The notes under the pieces are model-generated. The model was not told the origin of the DNA, ran no database searches, and worked only from the letters and a program-made list of their open reading frames with translations. A program made the translations under genes and the position numbers. This document shows, piece after piece, positions 1 to 7,793 of a stretch of 64,000 nt of DNA. This DNA is from Flavobacterium seoulense (GTDB taxonomy: Bacteria > Bacteroidota > Bacteroidia > Flavobacteriales > Flavobacteriaceae). The stretch covers positions 26,225-90,224 of the forward strand of contig NZ_JNCA01000028.1 in the NCBI RefSeq assembly GCF_000695795.1, written 5' to 3'. Each line of letters begins with the position of its first letter. Position 1 is the first letter of the stretch.

Positions 1-674
1 CTTTTTGCCCGGTTCATAGAGAGTTTTCTTTCCTTAGTGGCGCGGTCAATGGCATCCTTATAAACATCGGGCGTACAACAAACATGTCCGCGAATTTCAA
101 ATTCTATTGCTTTGTTTCTTTGAAGTATTTCGGCAATTTTATTCAATTCTTTTTGAGAAGAAAGTGTAAGATTGCTACTCCCTAAATCAAAAAAAATGTT
201 TTCAAGATAAATGCGATCGCCTACTTCATGATGTTCCTGAAGCGAATTATAAATTCCTTTACCAAAACTATTTTTCTTTACAATCAATAAATCGACTCTT
301 CGGTTTTTAGAACGAATATCGGCCAGCGTTTCTCCCGAAAAATCATCAATAAGAATACGTCCTTTACCTTCAATAATGACCATTTTATTCTTATCAAATC
401 CATTGGCAATCAAAATACTTTTTACCGTATTGACTCTGTTTTTTGATAATTTTAAATTGTAATCATTATCACCTCTATCGTCACAATAGCCATAGATTTG
501 GATAGATTCCAGTTGTGTGGTATCAATTTCTTTAACAAAATCCCGAACAAGTTGTTCCTGTGCAGCATCAATATTGTATTTATTAAACTCAAAATAAACG
601 GTTCCAATTTTCTTCTCCTGAGCAAACAATGCGCCAGAGACAAAAAGAAAAACTATTAACGCCGATTTTATCAT
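1..674 (-). CDS. OmpA-family protein with two OmpA-like domains (3' end outside window)
   Basis: This leftward reading frame is open from an ATG at 674 to the window edge, giving 224 codons with no stop, so the gene is truncated here. The N-terminus is a signal peptide (MIKSALIVFLFVSGALFAQ). A first OmpA-like domain (about residues 24-135) contains YFEFNKYNID and ends near SKNRRVDLLI, the usual peptidoglycan-binding NRRV signature. A second one begins near residue 155 with IFFDLGSSNL. The product is therefore probably a periplasmic or outer-membrane protein that binds the cell wall twice. Its ATG overlaps the stop codon of the upstream protease gene by one base (TAATG), which suggests translational coupling. 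Confidence 0.85.
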   Translation of the reverse strand, partial: MIKSALIVFLFVSGALFAQEKKIGTVYFEFNKYNIDAAQEQLVRDFVKEIDTTQLESIQIYGYCDDRGDNDYNLKLSKNRVNTVKSILIANGFDKNKMVIIEGKGRILIDDFSGETLADIRSKNRRVDLLIVKKNSFGKGIYNSLQEHHEVGDRIYLENIFFDLGSSNLTLSSQKELNKIAEILQRNKAIEFEIRGHVCCTPDVYKDAIDRATKERKLSMNRAK

Positions 675-2308
675 TAAAGTTTTAAAATATTCTTATACAC
701 TGCTGTATCATTCAAAATACTAACGGCTCTCTTAATCTCCGAATTAGATTTCATATAATATTCGTAAAATCCTTCCTGATACTGGTATCTTTTTATGAGT
801 TCTTCCAGAATTAAATCCTTGATTTCTTCCTGATTATTATCTAACTGAGTCGCTTCACTTTTTTGAACTGCAGCCAGTAATTGGTTGTATTCATTACTAA
901 TTACGCCGTCAATAGCTTCTTTTTTGGCAATAGCCAAAGTATTTTTCAAAGCCACTTCGGTTTCGGTATCAAAAGATAGTTTCTGATTTTTTAAATACTG
1001 TTTGAAATCCTGAAAATCAGCATTCGTAAAATTTGGAATTTGGTTACCTAAATTTGGATTCTTGTAATAATACAATGTTGCATAATTAAAAATCCCGTCG
1101 TTTTTAAGCAAAGCATTAGCAATAACACTCGTTTTTGCTTCTTTAATTTCAACATCGGGCAAAATTCCGCCTCCGTCATAAACGGTTCTTCCTTTGCGGG
1201 TTTTAAACGAATTATAATTAGCTTCCTTAGTTCTAACTGCCACTCCGTTTTCTTTATGGGCATAATCAAGCGCCTGAATACATCTGCCCGAAGGTGTAAA
1301 ATATCTGGAAATAGTAACTTTTAATTGGGTATTATAAGTCAAATCAACAGGTTTTTGAACCAAACCTTTCCCAAAACTTCTACTTCCAATAATTACCGCA
1401 CGATCTAAATCCTGTAATGCACCTGAAACAATTTCGGATGCCGAAGCACTTTTATCATTAACGATAATAACTAACGGAATTTCTAAATCTACCGGATCAA
1501 AAGGAGTTTTATAGGTATTATTATGCTTCTCATTAATAGATTTTGTAGTTACAATTACTTCATTTTTTGGAACAAATAGATTGCAAATAGAAACCGCTTC
1601 ACCTAAAAGTCCACCAGGATTGTTTCTTAAGTCCAATACGATACGTTGTGCACCTTGTTTTTTAAGTTCCAATAAAGCTTCTTTGGTTTCATTCGAAGCC
1701 TTTTTATTAAAACGACTTAGAACAATATAACCTGTTTCATCATCAATTTTAGCAAAATAAGGAACCGATTTTATTTCGACCTCATCCAGAGAAATCTGAG
1801 TAGTATTCACCTTTCCCTGACGCTGGTATTTTATATCAATTTTAGTGTTTTTAGCTCCTTTCAACAATTGGGAAGCATCGTCTTTAAAATCAGCAAGTGC
1901 TACATCGCCTATTTGAATAATTTCGTCTCCGGCTTTGAATCCTGCTTTATCAGCTGGGAAATTTTTATAAATTTCTCTAATAATCAGCTTTCCTGGTTTT
2001 TGCGTAATCAAAGCACCAATTCCAGTGTATTCACCCGTATTATTAATTTTAAATTTCAAAACATCCTGTTCGTTGAAATAAACCGTGTACGGATCTAAAC
2101 TCGCCAGCATACCTTTGATTGCACTATCCATCAATTCGCCCGGATTTGTAGCATCTACATAATTTGTATTCAATTCCTTAAAAAGCGTTGTGAAAATTTC
2201 CAGCTGCTTAGCAATTTCGAAAAAGTTGTCTTTAAAACTAACTCCAACATATAAAAATGCAGAAGCAACTACCGGAACTATGTATCTTTTTTTTAAGAGG
2301 CGAATCAT
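674..2308 (-). CDS. S41 family C-terminal processing peptidase (CtpA/Prc-like)
   Basis: A 544-aa serine protease anchored by an N-terminal hydrophobic segment (about residues 9-25), so it acts in the periplasm. A PDZ domain spans roughly residues 88-170 (GIGALI ... AGFKAGDEIIQIG). The S41 catalytic core follows: SASASE places Ser289, SFGKG places Lys314, and Gln318 follows. The 25-residue Ser-Lys and 4-residue Lys-Gln spacing equals that of E. coli Prc (430/455/459). About 150 residues follow the core. The family trims C-termini of envelope proteins. It is followed with a one-base overlap by the OmpA-domain gene, so the two may act together on the cell wall or outer membrane; that is inference. 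Confidence 0.93.
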   Translation of the reverse strand: MIRLLKKRYIVPVVASAFLYVGVSFKDNFFEIAKQLEIFTTLFKELNTNYVDATNPGELMDSAIKGMLASLDPYTVYFNEQDVLKFKINNTGEYTGIGALITQKPGKLIIREIYKNFPADKAGFKAGDEIIQIGDVALADFKDDASQLLKGAKNTKIDIKYQRQGKVNTTQISLDEVEIKSVPYFAKIDDETGYIVLSRFNKKASNETKEALLELKKQGAQRIVLDLRNNPGGLLGEAVSICNLFVPKNEVIVTTKSINEKHNNTYKTPFDPVDLEIPLVIIVNDKSASASEIVSGALQDLDRAVIIGSRSFGKGLVQKPVDLTYNTQLKVTISRYFTPSGRCIQALDYAHKENGVAVRTKEANYNSFKTRKGRTVYDGGGILPDVEIKEAKTSVIANALLKNDGIFNYATLYYYKNPNLGNQIPNFTNADFQDFKQYLKNQKLSFDTETEVALKNTLAIAKKEAIDGVISNEYNQLLAAVQKSEATQLDNNQEEIKDLILEELIKRYQYQEGFYEYYMKSNSEIKRAVSILNDTAVYKNILKL

Positions 2309-2464
2309 GATGGTGGAGTATATTGTTGGCTACTAAAGTAAAAATAAATCATCAATAATAAAATTGATAAATCATTTGCAATATAATTGTACTGAAAGAC
2401 TTTTTACTTACCAAAAGATATTTTACAGAATTTACAAATGCGCAGATATGAGTCTTAAATAGGC

Positions 2465-2878
2465 TTATAAAATATTAAAATATGTTTTTTTAAATTCTTT
2501 AGTACTTTCTGTTATTTCCTTTTGTACTTCATAGCTTAACTGCTTAGTTTCTAAACTATTTAGTAAAAACTCATAATATGTTTTATCTACAAATGAGAAC
2601 ATCAAGCCAATTAATTCAGAAATTCTATTTATATCAGAAAAATGTGTCAATTTTATTAACCGGTCAGAAATAAATTTTCGCTCGTTTTCTTTTAGTTCAT
2701 GTATATTATAAAACTTTACAAATTTTTCTCCCAGAACATCTAATAATTCAATTTGCTTTTGTTCTGTAATTAATGATTCTTCTTCTATAAATTCTTTGAA
2801 TAAACTATGAAAACATTCTGCTGAAATAACTTCTGACATAAATTGAAATTTTGAGTTAATATCATTTTTATTATTCAT
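2465..2878 (-). CDS. hypothetical protein, 137 aa
   Basis: I do not recognise this protein. It is soluble, mostly helical in appearance, rich in Glu, Phe and Lys, with no signal peptide or membrane segment. It starts 11 bp after the rnpA stop on the same strand, so it is very probably cotranscribed with rnpA. A 156-bp gap separates it from the downstream protease gene. Its base composition looks somewhat more AT-rich than its neighbours. It may be an accessory insertion between rnpA and the protease gene, but that cannot be decided from one genome. Confidence 0.6.
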   Translation of the reverse strand: MNNKNDINSKFQFMSEVISAECFHSLFKEFIEEESLITEQKQIELLDVLGEKFVKFYNIHELKENERKFISDRLIKLTHFSDINRISELIGLMFSFVDKTYYEFLLNSLETKQLSYEVQKEITESTKEFKKTYFNIL

Positions 2879-2889
2879 AATTTTCTATA

Positions 2890-3300
2890 TTATTTACCCA
2901 ATTCATCTTCTTTTTCAGAAGATTCTTTTTTCACATTCTGAGCTACAAACTTTTCAAATAATTGAATGGTTTTAGTATTGATTTCTTCATAAGTCAAACG
3001 CTCTTTGGTTTGGTAAAAAAACATAAAAGCATATGGTTTATCCAAATTATCAAGAAGAATGTGTTTGTTGAGTCGGTATGTTTCACGAAGAATACGCTTG
3101 AAACGATTTCTGTCAACAGCTTTTTTAAAATTTTTTTTAGAAACAGAAACGCCCATTTTAATCTTCTCGTTTTCATTTAAAGAACCCGAATGATAAACCA
3201 ATCGCAACGGATATTTAGAAACCGATTTGCCTTCAGAAAACAACAACCCAATGCTGATTTTACTTTTTAGTTTTTCGTTTTTCGGATAATTAAAGCTCAT
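2890..3300 (-). CDS. rnpA: ribonuclease P protein component
   Basis: A 136-aa basic protein subunit of RNase P, which helps the catalytic RNA remove the 5' leader of pre-tRNAs. The family signature is clear: AVDRNRFKRILRETYR matches the RNR motif. The N-terminal YPKNEKLKSKISIGLLFSEGKS and the central KMGVSVSKK strands also fit. The frame stays open upstream to a TTG at 3333, but that codon lies inside a promoter-like -7 box (3331-3338), so the ATG at 3300 is the likely start. The Glu/Lys-rich C-terminal tail is longer than in E. coli. No rpmH or dnaA is next to it, unlike the classical oriC arrangement. Confidence 0.93.
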   Translation of the reverse strand: MSFNYPKNEKLKSKISIGLLFSEGKSVSKYPLRLVYHSGSLNENEKIKMGVSVSKKNFKKAVDRNRFKRILRETYRLNKHILLDNLDKPYAFMFFYQTKERLTYEEINTKTIQLFEKFVAQNVKKESSEKEDELGK

Positions 3301-3330
3301 TTTTACAGGGGAAACATATTTTTTAGCATA

Positions 3331-3338
3331 CAAAGGTA
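3331..3338 (-). promoter_or_regulatory. -7 box for rnpA operon
   Basis: Reads TACCTTTG on the minus strand, a perfect match to the Bacteroidota -7 consensus TAnnTTTG, 30 bp upstream of the rnpA ATG. No TTG (-33) lies at the ideal distance. It excludes the upstream TTG start of the frame. Confidence 0.5.
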
Positions 3339-3397
3339 CAATTTAACACTAAACCTATTATTATTTGGGATTTAAATAGCACTAAAAAATTATTTCA

Positions 3398-3405
3398 TAC
3401 TTTTG
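3398..3405 (+). promoter_or_regulatory. -7 box for plsC
   Basis: TACTTTTG matches TAnnTTTG and lies 17 bp before the plsC ATG, implying a very short leader. The -33 TTG is not at the usual spacing. Together with the rnpA box it makes this 122-bp gap a divergent promoter region. Confidence 0.5.
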
Positions 3406-3422
3406 CAGCTAATTTTTTAAGA

Positions 3423-4157
3423 ATGCAAAAACTTATTTCGTATCCTATATCCGTAATTTATTATTTGTGTTTTGGACTTACGTTAGTGATTTTCCATCCT
3501 ATTCAGTGGATTTGCCTGAATGTTTTTGGTTATCAGGCACATAAAAAAAGCGTTGATTATTTGAACTTTTTTTTATTAAGATGCACTAACTTAGTAGGTA
3601 CGACTTATAAATTTGAAAACCGGAACAACATCCCCGAAGGTGTTCCGTTAATATTTGTGGCTAATCATCAAAGCATGTATGATATTGTAGCTATGATTTG
3701 GTATTTGCGTCGCTATCACTGTAAATTTGTGAGCAAGAAAGAATTAGGTAAGGGAATTCCGAGTGTTTCTTATAATTTAAGACACGGAGGTGGTGCTTTA
3801 ATTGATCGAAAAGATCCCAAACAAGCCATTCCTGAGCTTAAAAAATTATCAGAATATATTGAAACTAACAAACGTTCGGCAGTAATTTTCCCGGAAGGAA
3901 CCCGCAGTAAGACTGGTGTTCCAAAGGAATTTGCCCAAACAGGATTAAAAATATTGTGTAAAAGTGCACCCTCAGCTTATGTTGTTCCAGTAAGCATTAA
4001 CAATTCATGGAAAATGGTAAAATTTGGATTTTTCCCTGTAGGTTTAGGAAATCATCTTACCTTTGTAGTTCATAAGCCTTTAAAAGTGAGTGACTATAAT
4101 TTTCCTGAATTAATGGAGAAGACAGAAAGTGCAGTAGTAAAAGGAATAAAATTTTAA
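3423..4157 (+). CDS. plsC: 1-acyl-sn-glycerol-3-phosphate acyltransferase
   Basis: A 244-aa membrane-associated enzyme that acylates lysophosphatidic acid to phosphatidic acid, the precursor of membrane phospholipids. Two hydrophobic N-terminal stretches (residues 5-40) anchor it. The acyltransferase motifs are present: NHQSMYD (the HX4D catalytic motif, about residue 82) and FPEGTRSKTG (about residue 157), followed by the VVPVSI strand. It starts the transcription unit and is followed 10 bp later by an acyl-ACP desaturase, so the pair probably controls membrane lipid assembly and unsaturation together. Other lysolipid acyltransferases in the PlsC superfamily cannot be excluded. Confidence 0.9.
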   Translation: MQKLISYPISVIYYLCFGLTLVIFHPIQWICLNVFGYQAHKKSVDYLNFFLLRCTNLVGTTYKFENRNNIPEGVPLIFVANHQSMYDIVAMIWYLRRYHCKFVSKKELGKGIPSVSYNLRHGGGALIDRKDPKQAIPELKKLSEYIETNKRSAVIFPEGTRSKTGVPKEFAQTGLKILCKSAPSAYVVPVSINNSWKMVKFGFFPVGLGNHLTFVVHKPLKVSDYNFPELMEKTESAVVKGIKF

Positions 4158-4167
4158 TATAAATAAA

Positions 4168-5154
4168 ATGTCTATAAAAAACATTCGATTAGAAGTTATG
4201 CAGTTTTTGGAAAAAAACGTGACTGGCTATATGGATCAATATTTGATTCCGGTAGAGCAAATATGGCAGCCATCTGATTTTTTACCAAACTCTGAAGGAG
4301 ATAATTTCTTAGAAGAAATAAAAGAGTTACGCGAAATCTCAAAGGATTTACCTTATGATTTTTGGGTAGCCATGGTGGGTGATATGATTACTGAAGAGGC
4401 GCTTCCAACTTATGAAAACTGGTTAATGGAAGTAGAAGGAGTTGATAATGAAGAAAGAAACGGTTGGTCGGCCTGGGTTCGTCAATGGACAGGAGAAGAA
4501 AACCGTCACGGAGATTTATTGAACAAATACCTGTATTTATCAGGTCGTGTAAACATGCGCGAAATTGAAATGACAACCCAGCATCTTATCAATGACGGAT
4601 TCGACATTGGAACAGGAAGAGATCCGTATAAAAACTTTGTTTACACTAGTTTTCAGGAATTAGCAACTTATGTTTCGCACAATAGAGTTTCACAATTAGC
4701 TAAAAGCTATGGCGATAAAAAATTGTCTAAAATGTGTAAGATGATTGCCGGAGACGAAATGCGTCATCACCATGCTTACAGCCATTTTGTTAGCGAAATT
4801 TTCAAAGTAGATCCAAGCGAAATGATGCTTGCTTTTCAATATATGATGAAAGCAAAAATTGTGATGCCAGCGCATTTCCTGAGAGAATCAGGACAAAAAA
4901 TCAGCTCTGCATTCGAATTATTCTCAGATTCAGCACAACGAATTGGAGTTTACACTGCCAATGATTATGTGGAGATTATGCAAAAGCTAATCAACAAATG
5001 GGAAATTGATAAAATCTCAGGCTTAACAGATGAAGCCGAAAAAGCCCGTGATTACCTGATGAAATTACCTGCAAGAATGGCTAGAATTTCAGAAAGATTA
5101 GTAATCCCTAAAGAATCTCATATTTTTAAATGGGTTGAACCTGCAAGATTGTAG
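4168..5154 (+). CDS. acyl-ACP desaturase (ferritin-like di-iron)
   Basis: A 328-aa soluble enzyme of the stearoyl-ACP desaturase family, which introduces a cis double bond into ACP-bound fatty acids. Both EXXH iron-binding motifs are visible: E101-N-R-H104 and E187-M-R-H190, with a further conserved Glu near residue 154 (SFQELATY). No membrane segment or signal peptide is seen, as expected. It follows plsC by 10 bp, and a hairpin terminator follows about 65 bp after its stop. The pairing suggests temperature or membrane-fluidity adaptation, which is inference. Confidence 0.92.
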   Translation: MSIKNIRLEVMQFLEKNVTGYMDQYLIPVEQIWQPSDFLPNSEGDNFLEEIKELREISKDLPYDFWVAMVGDMITEEALPTYENWLMEVEGVDNEERNGWSAWVRQWTGEENRHGDLLNKYLYLSGRVNMREIEMTTQHLINDGFDIGTGRDPYKNFVYTSFQELATYVSHNRVSQLAKSYGDKKLSKMCKMIAGDEMRHHHAYSHFVSEIFKVDPSEMMLAFQYMMKAKIVMPAHFLRESGQKISSAFELFSDSAQRIGVYTANDYVEIMQKLINKWEIDKISGLTDEAEKARDYLMKLPARMARISERLVIPKESHIFKWVEPARL

Positions 5155-5219
5155 ATTTAAGAAAGCAGATTGAAATTGATTTTTGAAATTGTAATTGATA
5201 TTAATTAAAACATTGAATT

Positions 5220-5262
5220 GCTGATTTTTGAGGTATTAGACTTTAAAAATCAGCTTTTTTTT
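5220..5262 (+). terminator. intrinsic terminator after desaturase gene
   Basis: Perfect 10-bp stem, GCTGATTTTT (5220-5229) with AAAAATCAGC (5245-5254), 15-nt loop, followed by a run of eight T. Confidence 0.8.
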
Positions 5263-5278
5263 ATTCCAAGCGCTACAC

Positions 5279-5929
5279 ATGAACACAGATTTAATAAACA
5301 GCACCATCCTTTTTGTAAAACAAAAATTAGAAAATGCCGAAGGCGGACACGACTGGTTTCATATTGAAAGAGTGTATAAAAATGCTTTATTGATTGCTAA
5401 AGAAGAAGTTTGTAACATGCAAATAATACAGCTTGGCGCTTTACTTCACGATATTGCTGATAGTAAGTTCCATGATGGCGATGAATCGGTTGGACCAAAA
5501 GTAGCTCGTGAATTTCTCGAATCTCAAAATGTAGCCGAAGATATTATCAGCCATGTGATTAATATTATCGAAAATATCTCTTTTAAAGGAGGTAATTTCG
5601 AAAAGAAATTCAATTCGATAGAATTAGATATCGTTCAGGATGCGGATCGTTTAGACGCCCTGGGAGCCATTGGAATTGCACGAACGTTCAATTATGGCGG
5701 ATTTAAAAACAGAACGCTTTACGACCCTGAAATAGCTCCAAACACTAACATGAGTATCGACGAATACAAAAAAAGTCAGGCGCCAACGATTAATCATTTC
5801 TACGAAAAATTATTGCTGCTTAAAGACAAAATGAATACCGAAACGGGAAAAAAAATAGCACAACAAAGACATCAATTCATGGAAAAATTCCTGTCTCAGT
5901 TTTATGCTGAATGGGAAGGTGTTAAGTAG
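5279..5929 (+). CDS. HD-domain phosphohydrolase
   Basis: A 216-aa cytosolic protein of the HD superfamily (YedJ-like). Metal ligands are visible: HDWFHIERV supplies the first His, LLHDIAD the HD pair (about residues 58-59), and QDADRLDALGAIG the distal Asp. These enzymes hydrolyse phosphate esters, often of nucleotides, but the substrate cannot be told from the sequence. The gene sits alone between a terminator and a promoter, starting 17 bp after the T-run of the terminator. Confidence 0.85.
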   Translation: MNTDLINSTILFVKQKLENAEGGHDWFHIERVYKNALLIAKEEVCNMQIIQLGALLHDIADSKFHDGDESVGPKVAREFLESQNVAEDIISHVINIIENISFKGGNFEKKFNSIELDIVQDADRLDALGAIGIARTFNYGGFKNRTLYDPEIAPNTNMSIDEYKKSQAPTINHFYEKLLLLKDKMNTETGKKIAQQRHQFMEKFLSQFYAEWEGVK

Positions 5930-6071
5930 TTAACAGTATTCAGTTGACAGAATCCATTATTAAAAAACATTGTAAATTAACACAATCACCTTTTTTTATT
6001 CAAAAAAAGTAGTATTTCACCCTGTTTTTTAGTCATTTATCCTGAATTAACAAATATTTATAGAGAACTTC

Positions 6072-6102
6072 TTGCCAGTATAGTTTAGTAAATATACATT
6101 TG
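6072..6102 (+). promoter_or_regulatory. complete Bacteroidota promoter
   Basis: TTG at 6072-6074, a 20-nt spacer, then TACATTTG at 6095-6102. This fits the consensus TTG-N17-23-TAnnTTTG in every position. The ATG of the next gene starts only 9 nt after the -7 box, so the transcript should be leaderless or nearly so. Confidence 0.75.
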
Positions 6103-6110
6103 TCGCTTTA

Positions 6111-6542
6111 ATGAGAAAGGCAATAAAACATATTATCCCTTTATGTATAATAATGCTACTAAGCAGCAGCTCTTTATATGCCCATACATTAGCTACAACT
6201 TCTCTGGTAGCTCATTCATTAAAACGAACACTTTTTACAGAAAAACTAGATCAAACTAAATTAGAACATCTTTTTGACAATCAGTCCTCAATATCTGATG
6301 CGATGTTCGAAACTTATCAAAAGAAAGAAATTCTTAGCTCAGACAGTGAAGAAGAAGATTCAGAAACTACGACCGCAAAAAAGGCTGTAGAAAAACAATC
6401 TTGCCAACTTTCTTTTTTCCAACAGCTTACAACACCAGCTTTTATAGCTTATACTAAGAAAACTCAGGCTTTCTGCAAAGAGCTTTCCTACCTACCCTCA
6501 CGTAATTCACTTTATATTATTTTCGAGGTATTCCGAATTTGA
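6111..6542 (+). CDS. small secreted protein of unknown function
   Basis: A 143-aa protein with a clear Sec signal peptide (MRKAIKHIIPLCIIMLLSSSSLYAH). The mature part has an acidic Ser/Glu/Asp stretch (SSDSEEEDSETTTAKK), two Cys residues and an aromatic C-terminus. I recognise no family. Its own promoter lies directly upstream, and it precedes the RND efflux operon by 145 bp on the same strand. That gap holds a 6-bp hairpin (AAACAC-GAAT-GTGTTT, about 6555-6570) but no clear promoter, so the efflux genes may be read through from this gene. Confidence 0.65.
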   Translation: MRKAIKHIIPLCIIMLLSSSSLYAHTLATTSLVAHSLKRTLFTEKLDQTKLEHLFDNQSSISDAMFETYQKKEILSSDSEEEDSETTTAKKAVEKQSCQLSFFQQLTTPAFIAYTKKTQAFCKELSYLPSRNSLYIIFEVFRI

Positions 6543-6687
6543 TTCTAACTTTTTAAACACGAATGTGTTTATACGCTTACACCCTATTTTTAATCCCAAT
6601 GAAGATTAGCCAAATAAGGTGCATGAGTTGTTGTTTTATTACTTCAGCTTAAAACATTCCATCGTTTCAAAAAGTTAAAGAATCATC

Positions 6688-7770
6688 ATGAAAAAAAATG
6701 CAATTTTCATCGGTCTTATGGCCGCATTATGCACTATTGGCTGCAACTCCCATAAAGAAGAAAAAAAAGAAGAAGCTACATTTAATGTTACTAATCCTGT
6801 GGCAATGGACACTTCTATTACCAAAGAATATGTTTGCCAAATTCACTCTATTCAGCACATTGAAGTAAGAGCCTTGGAAAAAGGATACCTTCAGAAAATT
6901 TATGTTGACGAAGGACAAAAAGTAAAAAAAGGACAAGCCTTATTCGGCATTATGCCAAATGTGTATCAGGCGGAATTACAAAGAGCAAAAGCAGAAGGAA
7001 ATGCTGCTTCGATAGAATATAAAAACACTAAACTTCTGGCGGACAACAAAGTAGTTTCTGCAAACGAATTGGCTCTTTCGAAAGCCAAATTAGACAAAGC
7101 CAATGCCGAAATAAATCTGGCAGCAACGCATCTTGGTTTTACCAATATTAAAGCTTCTTTTGACGGTATTGTCGATCATTTGGTATCAAGAGAAGGTAGT
7201 ATGCTCGAAGAGGGCGAATTGCTAACCTCACTGTCTAATAATAGCAAAATGTGGGTTTATTTTAATGTTCCTGAAGCCGAATATTTGAATTATATCATGA
7301 GTCCGGATAAGAACAAAAAACAAAAGGTAAACCTAAAAATGGCTAATGATATGGTTTTTAATCAATCTGGTATTGTAGAAACCATTGAAGGAGAATTCAA
7401 TAACGAAACAGGTAATATTGCCTTTAGAGCCACATTCCCTAACCCACAGGGCATTTTAAGACATGGAGAAACAGGAACTATCCTGATGACGGTTCCGTTG
7501 AAAAACGTACTTATCATTCCGCAAAAAACCACTTTTGAAGTTTTGGACAAACGCTATGTTTTTGTAATTGACAAAAATGGCGTGGTGAGACAAAGAGAAA
7601 TTACTATTGGAGCTACTTTAGAAAATCTTTTTGTTGTGAAAAAAGGATTGGACGTAAACGATCACATTCTATTAGACGGATTACGATTGGTTAAAAACAA
7701 CGAGAAAATCAAGTTTAATGTTGAAAATCCTAAAAAGGTATTATCAACTCTTGATGTTTACGCCGAGTAA
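6688..7770 (+). CDS. RND efflux periplasmic adaptor (membrane fusion protein)
   Basis: A 360-aa AcrA/MexA-type adaptor that links an inner-membrane RND pump to an outer-membrane channel. A lipoprotein signal ends at Cys19 (CTIGCNS). The lipoyl/barrel-sandwich half GYLQKIYVDEGQKVKKGQALF, an alpha hairpin (about residues 95-145), and the returning half-motif KASFDGIVDHLVSREGSMLEEG are visible. First of three genes; the pump follows after 23 bp. No TetR-type repressor is adjacent, so regulation is not apparent. Confidence 0.95.
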   Translation: MKKNAIFIGLMAALCTIGCNSHKEEKKEEATFNVTNPVAMDTSITKEYVCQIHSIQHIEVRALEKGYLQKIYVDEGQKVKKGQALFGIMPNVYQAELQRAKAEGNAASIEYKNTKLLADNKVVSANELALSKAKLDKANAEINLAATHLGFTNIKASFDGIVDHLVSREGSMLEEGELLTSLSNNSKMWVYFNVPEAEYLNYIMSPDKNKKQKVNLKMANDMVFNQSGIVETIEGEFNNETGNIAFRATFPNPQGILRHGETGTILMTVPLKNVLIIPQKTTFEVLDKRYVFVIDKNGVVRQREITIGATLENLFVVKKGLDVNDHILLDGLRLVKNNEKIKFNVENPKKVLSTLDVYAE

Positions 7771-7793
7771 AAACCCCTTAAAAACACAACAAA

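Noticed and set aside
777..2098. Open frames on the opposite strand or other frames within the S41 protease gene
   Set aside because: They are shadows of a well-conserved coding frame and have no recognisable motifs or starts.
3301..3333. Longer RnpA starting at TTG 3333
   Set aside because: The TTG is part of a TACCTTTG -7 box; the ATG at 3300 matches the family start.
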